Shown here piece by piece: positions 31,709-40,627 of a DNA stretch of 64,000 nucleotides. Source of the DNA: Terriglobia bacterium (lineage in GTDB: Bacteria; Acidobacteriota; Terriglobia; Terriglobales; Acidobacteriaceae); assembly GCA_020073165.1 (NCBI GenBank), contig JAIQFP010000018.1, positions 32,254 through 96,253 of the forward strand, written 5' to 3'. The position numbers and the translations under genes were made by a program. The number at the start of each line of letters is the position of its first letter. Position 1 is the stretch's first letter. A model generated the notes under the pieces. That model made no database searches, had not been told where the DNA came from, and was given only the letters and a program-made list of their open reading frames with translations.

Positions 31709-33201
31709 TGGCGGCCGGTACCCTCATCGTTCGGGCTGACGCCAGTACCGAAATCGGTACTGGGCATGTGATGCGCTGCCTGGCGCTGGCCCAGGCCTGG
31801 CAGGACGCGGGCGGGGAGGTCGCGTTTGCCATGGCGCGGTCCACCCTGGCGGTCGAGGAGCGGCTTCGTTCTGAACGCGTCGAGATCGTCAAAGTTGAAG
31901 CGCAGGATGCGACGCAATTAATTCAACTGGCCCGGGCACGGCGCGCCAAGTGGGTAACCCTCGACGGTTACGAGTTCGATGCTGAGTACCAACGCAAGAT
32001 CAAAGATGCGGGGCTGAAGCTGATGTTGGTGGATGACGGCTGGCGACCGGGGCATTACTTCGCGGACCTGGTTCTGAACCAGAATGCGCACGCTCGTGAA
32101 AGCCTTTATGCGCAGCGTGAACCCTACACGCGGCTTCTTCTCGGACCGCATTACGCCATGCTGCGCCGTGAATTCGCCCCCTGGCGTGAGTTCAAGCGTG
32201 AAATCGCTGCCGTGGGAAACAAGGTGCTGGTCACCATGGGAGGCAGCGACCCCGACAATGTGACTCTGCGAGTACTCGAAGCGTCGCCAATGGTTGCGGT
32301 AGATGGATTGGAAGCAACGGTGGTAGTCGGCGGCAGCAATCCCCATTTCGAATCGCTGGAGCGCTCTGCATCCCAATCGGGGAAAGCGATTCGCTTGGTC
32401 CGGGACGCAGCGAATATGCCCCAGCTGATGGCCTGGGCCGATGTCGCCATTTCTGCGGCCGGCAGCACCTGCTGGGAGATGTGCTTGCTCAGACTTCCGG
32501 CCATGGTGATCGACCTGGCGCCCAACCAGCTGCCCATCGCGCAGGAGCTGGCTCGAACCCACGTGGCAATTCATCTTGGCGGCACTAAGGACGTGACCGC
32601 GGAGCAGATCGGGGTCAGGCTGGAATCGCTTCTTCAATCCTCGGAACTTCGGACGGCGATGTCGAACCGTGGCCGCGAGTTGGTAGATGGAAAGGGCGCC
32701 CAGCGTGTAGTCTGTGCCATACAAGCATCAACACTTCGCCTGAGACGAGTTGAGGAACGGGACTGCCGGCTGCTGTGGGAGTGGGCCAACGATCCGGTGG
32801 TGCGCGCCGCGTCATTCTCCCAGGCTCCGATTTCGTGGGAAGAGCACCGGGCGTGGTTCGCCGGTAAGATGAACGACGAGAAAAGTTTGATCCTGATTGG
32901 CGAGAATGAGCAGGGCCGGGCCATTGGCCAGTTTCGCTTGGACTGGCGCTCGCGCGACGAAGGCGACATTGACGTAAGCCTCGCTCCGGAGGCGCGCGGA
33001 GCTGGCTACGGCAGCGTGTTGATTAACTTAGGCGTACGGCAGATTTTTGAAACAACTGCCACCCAGCGCGTGCATGCCTTCATCCGGCCGGAAAACCTGG
33101 CGTCCATGCGGGCGTTTGAACGGGCCGGGTTCTCCAAGTTGGGCGACGAGCAGGTGAAGGGACACGCAGCCATTCACTACATGCGTATGCGGGAAACATA
33201 A
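31708..33201 (+). CDS. pseGH: Fused PseG sugar hydrolase and PseH N-acetyltransferase
   Basis: A 497-residue fusion of two pathway steps. Residues 1-335 are PseG, the GT-B-fold hydrolase that removes UDP from 2,4-diacetamido-trideoxy-altrose: TEIGTGHVMRCLALAQAW, LTMGGSDP-like VLVTMGGSDPDN, and ADVAISAAGSTCWEM are present. Residues 340-495 are a GNAT domain like PseH, which N-acetylates C4: LRLRRVEERDCRLLWEWANDP, SWEEHRAWFAGK, GEGDIDVSLAPEARGAGYGS-type acetyl-CoA loop. ATG 31708 overlaps the pseF stop (TGATG). PseH acts before PseG in the pathway, so the fusion joins consecutive steps. Confidence 0.92.
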   Translation: MAAGTLIVRADASTEIGTGHVMRCLALAQAWQDAGGEVAFAMARSTLAVEERLRSERVEIVKVEAQDATQLIQLARARRAKWVTLDGYEFDAEYQRKIKDAGLKLMLVDDGWRPGHYFADLVLNQNAHARESLYAQREPYTRLLLGPHYAMLRREFAPWREFKREIAAVGNKVLVTMGGSDPDNVTLRVLEASPMVAVDGLEATVVVGGSNPHFESLERSASQSGKAIRLVRDAANMPQLMAWADVAISAAGSTCWEMCLLRLPAMVIDLAPNQLPIAQELARTHVAIHLGGTKDVTAEQIGVRLESLLQSSELRTAMSNRGRELVDGKGAQRVVCAIQASTLRLRRVEERDCRLLWEWANDPVVRAASFSQAPISWEEHRAWFAGKMNDEKSLILIGENEQGRAIGQFRLDWRSRDEGDIDVSLAPEARGAGYGSVLINLGVRQIFETTATQRVHAFIRPENLASMRAFERAGFSKLGDEQVKGHAAIHYMRMRET

Positions 33202-33216
33202 AGGAGCCGGCACTTC

Positions 33217-34008
33217 ATGGCATCAAGGGCAACGCAGTCGGAGCTGTTGGAGCAGAGAATCGCGGAGAATGCTTCCGCCCAGCAGATTGATCTGACGACT
33301 TGGATCTTTGACCGCGTCGCGCTGCGGGCGCACGATCGCGTGCTCGAACTCTGCTGCGGCACCGGCGGGCAGACTCTGAAGATTCTGGAACTGTTGGGAG
33401 AGGCCGGGCGCGTTGTGGCGCTCGACGTTTCGCAGGACGCGCTGCATACCCTGACTTCCAAGGTGGTCCCGGCGAATGGCCCGAAGCTCACTCCGATCGA
33501 GGGCAGCCTCGACGACTTTTCGCGACCGCTCAGGAACGCGGGGCTGCAGCCGCCCAGTTTCGGTCTGGTTTTCTGCGCCTACGGTCTCTACTACAGCGCC
33601 GACGCGTGTCGCACGCTGGAGGAGGCGCGCTCGTGGCTGAATCCCGGCGGGCGAATCGTAGTGGTCGGTCCTTTTGGGCCCAATAATAAACCGCTGTTCG
33701 ACATGCTGCGCGCCAGCGGCGTGGCCATCCCTGAACCGGTAATCGCTTCCAGCGAGCGTTTCATGATCGAGACGCTGCTGCCCTGGGCGGCGCGAAATTT
33801 TGAGTGCATTTCGCTTCACACCATGGTCAACCGCGTGCCTTGGTCCGCGCCAGAGCGGGTGCTCAACTACTGGCAGAACACGACCTTCTACGATGCGGAA
33901 AAACGCGGCGTTTTCGAAAACCTGTTGCGCCGGCATTTCGAGCAGCATGGTCAATTCGTCAACGAGAAATGGGTGATGCTGGCGGAGATGACCGATGCCC
34001 GCAGCTAG
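33217..34008 (+). CDS. Class I SAM-dependent methyltransferase in the Pse operon
   Basis: A 263-residue cytoplasmic protein. SAM motif I is VLELCCGTGGQTLKILELL (about residues 43-61), followed by VVALDVSQDAL. FGLVFCAYGLYYS and WLNPGGRIVVVGPFGPNNK are later conserved strands. AAAGGAG precedes the ATG. The stop overlaps the start of the PIG-L gene. The substrate is unknown; position between pseGH and pseI suggests methylation of a Pse intermediate or of the finished glycan. Confidence 0.82.
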   Translation: MASRATQSELLEQRIAENASAQQIDLTTWIFDRVALRAHDRVLELCCGTGGQTLKILELLGEAGRVVALDVSQDALHTLTSKVVPANGPKLTPIEGSLDDFSRPLRNAGLQPPSFGLVFCAYGLYYSADACRTLEEARSWLNPGGRIVVVGPFGPNNKPLFDMLRASGVAIPEPVIASSERFMIETLLPWAARNFECISLHTMVNRVPWSAPERVLNYWQNTTFYDAEKRGVFENLLRRHFEQHGQFVNEKWVMLAEMTDARS

Positions 34009-34705
34009 CCCGGTCTTGGTGGTCGCGGCTCACCCTGACGATGAAGTATTAGGTTGCGGTGGCACCGCCGCCGGCCTGGCGCGGGAAGGCCACAGCGTTC
34101 ATATTGCGATCATGGCGGAAGGCATCACCTCGCGTCATGCGCAAAGAGAGCAGGCAGATGCCAGGCAGCTCTCCCGTCTGCATCAGCAAGCCCACGCCGC
34201 CGCCGCCAAAATGGGAGCGAAAGATGTGGTGCTGTTCAAGCTTCCCGACAATCGCCTGGACACAGTGCCGCTGCTTGAGGTCGTCAAGCTGGTGGAAGAA
34301 CTCGTGGAAAAGCTCAGGCCGGAGGTGATCTACACCCATCACCCAGGGGACCTCAACATCGACCATGGTGTGGTGCATCGGGCGGTGCTGACGGCGACGC
34401 GGCCCATGGCCGGCCATCCGGTGCGCGAGATTTATGCGTTCGAAGTGCCATCGTCCACCGAATGGGCTTTTCAGCGGCTGGAGCCATCCTTCCGGCCAAA
34501 CGTTTTCGTAGATGTGACGGCCACACTGGACGCGAAACTCGATGCGATGGCCTGCTACGACTCCGAGAGCCGCGAGTTTCCACATCCGCGATCGCCGGAG
34601 GCACTGCGCGCCATCGCAACCCGATGGGGAAGCGTGGCCGGATGTCCGGCGGCAGAAGCGTTTGAACTAGTGCGGTCCATCCGCCCAGCGTGCAAAGCGC
34701 GATGA
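33995..34705 (+). CDS. PIG-L family zinc-dependent N-deacetylase
   Basis: A 236-residue LmbE/PIG-L deacetylase. The signature AAHPDDEVLGCGGT (about 11-24) supplies the His-x2-Asp-Asp zinc motif, and YTHHPGDLNIDHGVVHRAV supplies further His ligands. Family members remove acetyl groups from GlcNAc-type sugars on lipid or nucleotide carriers. The gene overlaps the upstream methyltransferase by 14 bp and its stop overlaps the pseI ATG, so it belongs to the Pse operon. Deacetylation of Pse or a precursor, to free an amine for other acylation, is an attractive inference. Confidence 0.9.
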   Translation: MPAASPVLVVAAHPDDEVLGCGGTAAGLAREGHSVHIAIMAEGITSRHAQREQADARQLSRLHQQAHAAAAKMGAKDVVLFKLPDNRLDTVPLLEVVKLVEELVEKLRPEVIYTHHPGDLNIDHGVVHRAVLTATRPMAGHPVREIYAFEVPSSTEWAFQRLEPSFRPNVFVDVTATLDAKLDAMACYDSESREFPHPRSPEALRAIATRWGSVAGCPAAEAFELVRSIRPACKAR

Positions 34706-35757
34706 CGCCTCAGATACAAATCGGCAATCGCCCGGTTGGTGACGGCGCTTCCGTCTACGTGGTCGCAGAGCTCTCGGCAAATCACCACCAGGATTTCGAA
34801 CAGGCGGTGCGCATTGTCCACGCCGCCAAGCAGGCGGGGGCGGATGCGGTGAAACTGCAGACCTACACCGCCGACACCATCACCATCGCCAGCGACCGGG
34901 AATACTTCCGCATCGGTGGAGGCACCCTGTGGGATGGCCGTACGCTGCACGATCTCTACGGCGAGGCCCACACCCCATGGGAATGGCAACCCAAGCTCAA
35001 GCAGGTGGCGAATGATCTGGGCATGGATTTGTTTTCCAGCCCGTTTGACACGACCGCAGTGGATTTTCTGGAAGAGATGGGTGTGCCTGCGCACAAGCTG
35101 GCGTCGTTCGAACTGGTGGACATTCCGCTCATCCAGAAAATGGCACGCACCCGCAAGCCGCTGATCATGTCAACGGGGATGGCTACCCTGGAAGAGATCG
35201 AAGAAGCAGTGCAGGGCGCCCGCCAGGCCGGCGCCACCCAGATTGCTTTGCTCAAGTGCACCAGTACCTACCCGGCATCACCCGATGACATGAACCTGCG
35301 GACAATCCCAGAGCTGGCGCGGCGGTTCGGCGTCCCTGTCGGATTGTCGGACCACACCATGGGCATCGCGGTTCCGGTTGCTGCAGTCGCGGTCGGAGCT
35401 TGCATCATTGAGAAGCACCTTACATTGTCACGCTCCCTGGGAGGCCCGGACAGCGCCTTTTCGCTGGAGCCCGATGAGTTCAAGGCCATGGTGGATGCGG
35501 TGCGCACCGCGCAGCGGGCCCTGGGCGACGTTCATTTTGGCCTGGCTGCCAAGGAGGCTAGCAGCCGCGTGTTCCGGCGATCGCTGTTTGTGGTCGAAGA
35601 CGTCCCCAAGGGACAGGCATTTACCACCGGGAATGTGCGTTCCATTCGCCCGGCGCACGGATTGCACACGCGGCACCTTCCAGAAATCCTCGGCAAACGC
35701 GCCACGCGGGACGTGCGGAGGGGAACTCCCTTGAGTTGGGATCTCATCGAGAAATGA
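34702..35757 (+). CDS. pseI: Pseudaminic acid synthase
   Basis: PseI condenses the trideoxy-altrose with phosphoenolpyruvate to give pseudaminic acid. The protein has 351 residues from ATG 34702, which overlaps the preceding stop (ATGA). The NeuB TIM barrel has AELSANHHQDFEQAVRIVHAAKQAGADAVKLQTY, SSPFDTTAVDFLE, LLKCTSTYPA and GLSDHTMGIAVPVAAVA. The C-terminal SAF (antifreeze-like) domain starts FRRSLFVVEDVPKG and ends GTPLSWDLI. PseI and NeuB/LegI are close; the neighbouring pseB, pseC and pseG decide for PseI. Confidence 0.95.
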   Translation: MTPQIQIGNRPVGDGASVYVVAELSANHHQDFEQAVRIVHAAKQAGADAVKLQTYTADTITIASDREYFRIGGGTLWDGRTLHDLYGEAHTPWEWQPKLKQVANDLGMDLFSSPFDTTAVDFLEEMGVPAHKLASFELVDIPLIQKMARTRKPLIMSTGMATLEEIEEAVQGARQAGATQIALLKCTSTYPASPDDMNLRTIPELARRFGVPVGLSDHTMGIAVPVAAVAVGACIIEKHLTLSRSLGGPDSAFSLEPDEFKAMVDAVRTAQRALGDVHFGLAAKEASSRVFRRSLFVVEDVPKGQAFTTGNVRSIRPAHGLHTRHLPEILGKRATRDVRRGTPLSWDLIEK

Positions 35758-36836
35758 GACTGGTCAGCCCGCTACTGAAGCACGTGCTCTATCCCTGTCT
35801 TGCCGGAAGCGGATATCTGCGGCGTCGTAGCGGCGCCGGCCCGGCGATTGTCACCTATCACGGTGTGCTGCCGCCGGACTACCAGCCCCTGGACGCCGCT
35901 CTGGACGGCAGCCTGGTGACTGCCGAGGCCTTGCGACAGCAACTCCACCTCCTGAAAGCACATTACAGCCTGATCTCCCCCGAGCAGTTCTTGCAATGGT
36001 GTGAGGGCAAACAGGAGCTGCCGCCCCGCTCGGTCCTGCTGAGTTGCGATGACGGCCTGCGGAACACCCTGACCGACATGCTGCCGATCTTGCAGGAGGC
36101 CGAGGTCTCGTGCCTGTTCTTCGTGACCGGCGCGTCGCTCGACGACGCGCCCTCGATGCTGTGGTACGAGGAACTCTACCTGATGTTTCTGGCCGCGCCG
36201 GAAACACTCACCCTTGAACTCTCACAAATCGGCGGGCAGGCGCAGGCGGCAGGGCTGTGCGCGAAGCGCCGGATGTGGTGGGATCTTGTGAAGAAGCTCT
36301 CGCAGTATGAAACGGTTGCCCGGCAAGCGTTGGTGGATCAGATCAGGATTCAATCTGGACTCCCTACAGACTGGGCCTCACCGTACTACGATCCCGCGGG
36401 TAGAGGGAGACGTTTCCTGCTGCTGAATCGGCCGGAACTGCGGCTGCTAGCCGGTTCGGGGATGTGCATCGGCGCCCACACCCTGTCACATCCCGTGCTG
36501 TCGCATACGCCTCCTGAAGTGGCCAGAAGAGAAATCTCGGAAAGTCGCAGCCGGCTGGAAGAGCATCTGGGCCAGCCGGTGTGGGCATTGGCGTATCCCT
36601 TCGGCGATGCCGACTCGGTTACGCAAAGAGAGCTGGACATGGCCGCACAAGCCGGGTTTACCTGCGCGTTCCTCAACCTCGACGGCGGACTGGGAGCCGA
36701 TACGCCGCGGTTCGCACTGCGGCGCGTACACGTGACTGCGGACATGACCCTGGCTGAATTCGAGGCGCACGTCTCGGGATTTCATCGGTTACTAAGACGC
36801 CGATTTCTGCGTGAGGAAGTCTCCTTACTCATGTAA
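35754..36836 (+). CDS. Polysaccharide deacetylase (NodB-fold)
   Basis: A 360-residue carbohydrate esterase 4-like protein. VTYHGVLPP near residue 35 is the first motif, LLSCDDGLRNT (about 96-106) the metal-binding Asp-Asp, and CIGAHTLSHPVLSHT (about 238-252) the His-x3-His pair. LAYPFGDADSVT near 285 completes the fold. A long helical insert lies at about 140-230. No signal peptide is evident, so it may act on a cytoplasmic or lipid-linked sugar. ATG 35754 overlaps the pseI stop (ATGA). Together with the PIG-L gene it gives the operon two deacetylases. Confidence 0.88.
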   Translation: MRLVSPLLKHVLYPCLAGSGYLRRRSGAGPAIVTYHGVLPPDYQPLDAALDGSLVTAEALRQQLHLLKAHYSLISPEQFLQWCEGKQELPPRSVLLSCDDGLRNTLTDMLPILQEAEVSCLFFVTGASLDDAPSMLWYEELYLMFLAAPETLTLELSQIGGQAQAAGLCAKRRMWWDLVKKLSQYETVARQALVDQIRIQSGLPTDWASPYYDPAGRGRRFLLLNRPELRLLAGSGMCIGAHTLSHPVLSHTPPEVARREISESRSRLEEHLGQPVWALAYPFGDADSVTQRELDMAAQAGFTCAFLNLDGGLGADTPRFALRRVHVTADMTLAEFEAHVSGFHRLLRRRFLREEVSLLM

Positions 36837-36846
36837 ATTGAAAGCA

Positions 36847-37686
36847 ATGAGCACAATCGACCTCCCCCGGCCTGCGGACTTGCAGGTTTACAACGCGCCC
36901 GAGGTGGCCTCTCACTATGCCCGGCTGGATTACCTCACTCCCTGCGAACGCCTTCTGATTGACCGCTACGTAAAAGCAGGCATGCACGTGCTGGATCTCG
37001 GCGTCGGAGGAGGCCGGACCACACCCTATCTGTCGATGCTGGCCCAGCATTATGTCGGAGTGGACTATGCCGCAGAGATGGTGAAGGTCTGTCGCGAGAA
37101 GTTCCCCCACCTCGAGTTTATCGAGGCCGATGCAGCCAACATGGCGATGCTCCCGGATGGCTCCTTCGATGTAGTCTTCTTCTCTTTTAACGGGCTGGAC
37201 GTACTCTCGCCGGACGAGAAAAGAAGGAATTGCCTGTCCGAGTGCCATCGACTCCTCCGCGCAGGCGGGACTTTCATCTTTTCCTCGCACAATCCCCGGG
37301 CTCTGTTCGTGCGGCCGGGATGGGATCCGGCACGAGTACGGGCCTTCAGTCAGCAACTGGTGGGCGAACATCGGTTGTTGTACCCGCTCACGGTGGCAGC
37401 GGTTACTGGGGCGAAAGCGGTGCTCGCCACATTGCGGGCGATGGGGGCCACCGCTAGACGAATGTTCAACAGAGTTCCTAGCCGCACCTTCTGGCGCGGA
37501 GAAGGGTACATGCTGGACTCGGCCCATGGGAGTCTCGCCACGCACTACTGGTCACCCGAGAAAGCTGTCTCTGAATTGCAGCAGTTCCGCTTCCGGTGCC
37601 TGGAAGTGGCAGGAGACGACTACCCACGCCAAAGCCGGTCTTCTGTGACGGATTGGTATTACTACGTGTTCTCAAGAGAAAGCTGA
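36847..37686 (+). CDS. Class I SAM-dependent methyltransferase
   Basis: A 279-residue protein. SAM motif I is VLDLGVGGGRTTPYLSML (about residues 48-65), followed by YVGVDYAAEMV. ADAANMAMLPDGSFDVVFFSFNGLD and RLLRAGGTFIFSSHNPR are later motifs. The C-terminal half contains WRGEGYMLDSAHGSLATHYWSPEKA. Start ATG 36847 lies 10 bp after the deacetylase stop; the in-frame start at 36811 overlaps that gene. The ribosome site is weak. Substrate is unknown; a sugar or glycan target is inferred from the operon. Confidence 0.82.
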   Translation: MSTIDLPRPADLQVYNAPEVASHYARLDYLTPCERLLIDRYVKAGMHVLDLGVGGGRTTPYLSMLAQHYVGVDYAAEMVKVCREKFPHLEFIEADAANMAMLPDGSFDVVFFSFNGLDVLSPDEKRRNCLSECHRLLRAGGTFIFSSHNPRALFVRPGWDPARVRAFSQQLVGEHRLLYPLTVAAVTGAKAVLATLRAMGATARRMFNRVPSRTFWRGEGYMLDSAHGSLATHYWSPEKAVSELQQFRFRCLEVAGDDYPRQSRSSVTDWYYYVFSRES

Positions 37687-37698
37687 CAGGGGAGAATC

Positions 37699-38811
37699 TT
37701 GCGTCTCGTTCTGCACCGAGAGATTCCGGAAGACGAAACCCTGCGCGCTCAGTGGAATGCCCTGGTGCAGGAGATGGAATGTCCCGAGGTCTTCTACACC
37801 TACGAATGGGCGCTGGCCGTCGCCCGCGCCTACCGCGCCTCGCTCACACCGCTCTTGATGCTGGCCTATGAGGGTGGTGACTTGGTGGGTGTGGTCGCAC
37901 TGGCTACCGATCCTGGTGGCGAGAAGGCCTTCTTCCTGACCAGGACAACCGCCGACTACTGCGATTTCGTCTGTTCCGCGCAGCGCCGGCCGGAACTCGT
38001 CGATGCTGTCTCCGCCGAATTGCGACGGCTGGGGATTCCCGGCCTGGTTCTGGCCAATCTACCTGCAGGTTCGGCCACGACTCGCGCCCTCCTGCTCTCC
38101 GCTCGCAGGCATGGCTACTCGCTCTTTTCCAGGCCAGCCTATTTTTGTGCTCAAGTGTTGCTCGGTTCGCCTGGTCAGCGGGAATCTACGAGGCAATCAG
38201 TACAACACAAGCAGATGCTGCGCCGTCATCTCAAGGCCATGGCGAAAATTGCTCCGGTAAGGGTGGACCATCGCAAAACATGGGAGGGTATCACCGAGGT
38301 CTTGCCGAGATTCACCGAGGCGCATGTCAACCGGTTTCAGGCGGCTGGCCGGAACAGCAATTTAGCCGATCCGCAGCGGCAGGCTTTTCTGGCGGAACTC
38401 GCGAAACTGCTGTCCGGTGCAGGCTGGATCAACCTTTCCTCCTTGATGGTGGGTGACGAGCAGGTGGCCTGGAACTACGGCTTTCAGTTCGCTGGCAGTT
38501 GGTTCTGGTACCAACCCACGTTTGACAGCCGCTTCCAGCGGCACTATCCCGGTCTGTGCCTGTTGGGGAAGATCGTGGAGGAGGCCTGCGACCACCCTGA
38601 AATAAGCCGCGTGGACCTGGGCCTGGGTGCAGAGAAGTACAAGGAGTGGCTGGCCACCGGTGGCCAGCGGACCCTGCACATCACAGCCACCACCTCAAAG
38701 GCCAAGTACGTTAGGGAGTTCACCCGTTACCACGCCGCCACCGTCATCAAGCGGGTTCCCCTGATGGAAAACTGGGCGCGCGCCGCGCTACGCTGGTTCT
38801 CAATCCTGTGA
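37699..38811 (+). CDS. FemAB/CelD-like GNAT-fold acyltransferase
   Basis: A 370-residue protein of the CelD/BcsL or FemAB-like double-GNAT type. EVFYTYEWALAVARAYR (about 30-46) and LLMLAYEGGDLVGVVAL belong to the first GNAT half. The second half has INLSSLMVGDEQVAWNYGFQFAGSWFWYQPTFD and RVDLGLGAEKYKEWLATG, the conserved C-terminal block. TTG 37699 follows GGGGAG. Members transfer acyl or aminoacyl groups to sugars and peptidoglycan. In this operon it may acylate an amine freed by the deacetylases. No signal or membrane segment. Confidence 0.78.
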   Translation: MRLVLHREIPEDETLRAQWNALVQEMECPEVFYTYEWALAVARAYRASLTPLLMLAYEGGDLVGVVALATDPGGEKAFFLTRTTADYCDFVCSAQRRPELVDAVSAELRRLGIPGLVLANLPAGSATTRALLLSARRHGYSLFSRPAYFCAQVLLGSPGQRESTRQSVQHKQMLRRHLKAMAKIAPVRVDHRKTWEGITEVLPRFTEAHVNRFQAAGRNSNLADPQRQAFLAELAKLLSGAGWINLSSLMVGDEQVAWNYGFQFAGSWFWYQPTFDSRFQRHYPGLCLLGKIVEEACDHPEISRVDLGLGAEKYKEWLATGGQRTLHITATTSKAKYVREFTRYHAATVIKRVPLMENWARAALRWFSIL

Positions 38812-38863
38812 AAACCGGTTGCGCACTCTTGGGTAATGTCCTCATGTTGGGGAACGCACAAGG

Positions 38864-40627
38864 ATGAAGGTTCTTCTGCTCCATCCTGAGGACGAATTTT
38901 TACCTGCTGGCCCGGTCAGCGGCTGGGACCTCGTGGTCGATCTAGGTCGTGCTCCCTCCTCCTCCTACGAGAACTGGGGCAGGCAAGCGGGCTGCCGGGT
39001 GATCAGCCTCTATGAGTTCGCGCAGGAAATCGGGGACCTCCAGCGTGTGCGGGAACTTGTCCTATTGGGCATGGGCCGCATGGTGGACCGCTGGGAGATT
39101 GATTGGTGGGAACTGCTCTCGCTGCACGTCGTGCCTGAGCTGCTGCAACTCCTCCTGGTAGAGCGGCTAGCGAAACAGCTGAGCCCTGATTGCGAGCTGT
39201 ATTCCAGCCGCCCGGATCTGAGGGCGGCCGGACTGCAGGTTCTTCTCGATGTCAAGGTGACAAACCTGGAACCTCGCATGCAGGCGCGAGTACGCTCGCT
39301 GCGTCACTACCGCGATGCATTCTCTAATCTTGATCTGGGGCAACTCACCCAGGTTCTCCACGACAAGTTCGACCCCGAGCATGCGATCCGTCGGATGTTC
39401 AGCCGGAAGAGAGCGGGTTCCGGGCAGCCAGTTGTCCTGTTGCCGTCCGCCTACATTAATGTGTCACGCACCGCGCTGGCTTATGCGGCGTTGGTTCCTC
39501 ACTGTCAGTTTCTGTTGGTCTGCGGCAGGAACAGCAGCCAGGTGAAATCTCTGCCGGCTAACGTCCGCTCGACCTCGCTGGACGCATACTTCGTTCCTGC
39601 CAACAAACTCGAGGTTGCGTCTCTGCTCAATCGTTGGAGTGCTCTGAAAGCTCATCTGGTAGCTGGCGTTCCGGAGTTCGCCATCGCGGATGCTCTGGGA
39701 GTGCTCGGACAAATCCCATCTCTGGTGCGTTGGGGAGTCGCTTTGAGGGATGCCTGGCAGCAGGTCTTTGCAACGGAAAATGTCACGGCCTGCCTCTGTG
39801 CCGATGACAGCAATCCCTACACGCGAATCCCGCTGATCCTCGCGAAGCACCGCGGCCTTCCCGCTTTGACCTGTCACCACGGTGCCCTGGATTCCGATGT
39901 GACGCTGAAGACGCAATATGCCGATTTCTACCTGGCGAAGGGGGAAATGGAACGGGACTACCTGCTGCGCTTCGGCAAAGTTGTGCCGGAGCGCGTTGTG
40001 GTCGGTGCCCCGCAGTTGGCGAAGTCATCGCGGAGTGAGCCGGTCGTCGGCGCGCCAGACAGGGCTTGGCTCGTCTTCTTCACCGAGCCCTATCAGAACT
40101 TCGGGTGGCGCCCAGACGAGGTTTACCGCGAACTTCTACCCGAGTTGTCCGCCGTCGCCCGAAATTGCGGCCTCAAGCTCGTTTTCAAACTCCACCCGTT
40201 TGAAAGCGTTAAAGGCCACCGGAAGTTACTGCTGCGGTACTTGCCGCGCGACGAAGCCCGGAGAGTAGAAATTCTTGCGGGGCCGCCTTCCCCTCAACTC
40301 TGGCGCAAGACACGGGTTGCTATGACGGTGCAATCGACGGTCGCATTGGAGTGCAGAGCGCAAGGCATCCCGGTGTTCTTGTGCGGGTGGCTGCGGGATG
40401 CACATACTGGTTACTTACGGCAATTCGAGCGATTTGGTATAGGTCAGGTACTCGAATCTCCGAACCGGATTGACGAGATTCCGCGGCTGCTGGGGAAGAC
40501 TGGTGGCCTCGCGCAAGCCAACCTGTGGCAGGCAATCGAGCCTGAAACATTGCGGCGGTTGATGGCCGGTACCCACCCGCTGTCGGTTCCGGGACCGGCG
40601 ATTAAGGCGGGAGTCAGGCACGCATGA
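38864..40627 (+). CDS. Unrecognised GT-B-like protein, candidate glycan transferase
   Basis: A 587-residue cytoplasmic protein that I do not recognise by family. The N-terminal 190 residues are all-alpha and unique. From about 190 it looks like a GT-B glycosyltransferase: VVLLPSAYINVSRTALAYAAL, then IPLILAKHRGLPALTCHHGALDSDV (a CDP-glycerol transferase or surA-like block), then KLVFKLHPFESVKGHRKLL and VAMTVQSTVALECRAQGIPVFLCGW. HP-x-E and STVALE elements recall capsule (KpsC/CMP-sugar) and glycerophosphate transferases. It ends overlapping the Wzx ATG. I infer a Pse or polyol-phosphate transferase; the donor is unproven. Confidence 0.7.
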   Translation: MKVLLLHPEDEFLPAGPVSGWDLVVDLGRAPSSSYENWGRQAGCRVISLYEFAQEIGDLQRVRELVLLGMGRMVDRWEIDWWELLSLHVVPELLQLLLVERLAKQLSPDCELYSSRPDLRAAGLQVLLDVKVTNLEPRMQARVRSLRHYRDAFSNLDLGQLTQVLHDKFDPEHAIRRMFSRKRAGSGQPVVLLPSAYINVSRTALAYAALVPHCQFLLVCGRNSSQVKSLPANVRSTSLDAYFVPANKLEVASLLNRWSALKAHLVAGVPEFAIADALGVLGQIPSLVRWGVALRDAWQQVFATENVTACLCADDSNPYTRIPLILAKHRGLPALTCHHGALDSDVTLKTQYADFYLAKGEMERDYLLRFGKVVPERVVVGAPQLAKSSRSEPVVGAPDRAWLVFFTEPYQNFGWRPDEVYRELLPELSAVARNCGLKLVFKLHPFESVKGHRKLLLRYLPRDEARRVEILAGPPSPQLWRKTRVAMTVQSTVALECRAQGIPVFLCGWLRDAHTGYLRQFERFGIGQVLESPNRIDEIPRLLGKTGGLAQANLWQAIEPETLRRLMAGTHPLSVPGPAIKAGVRHA

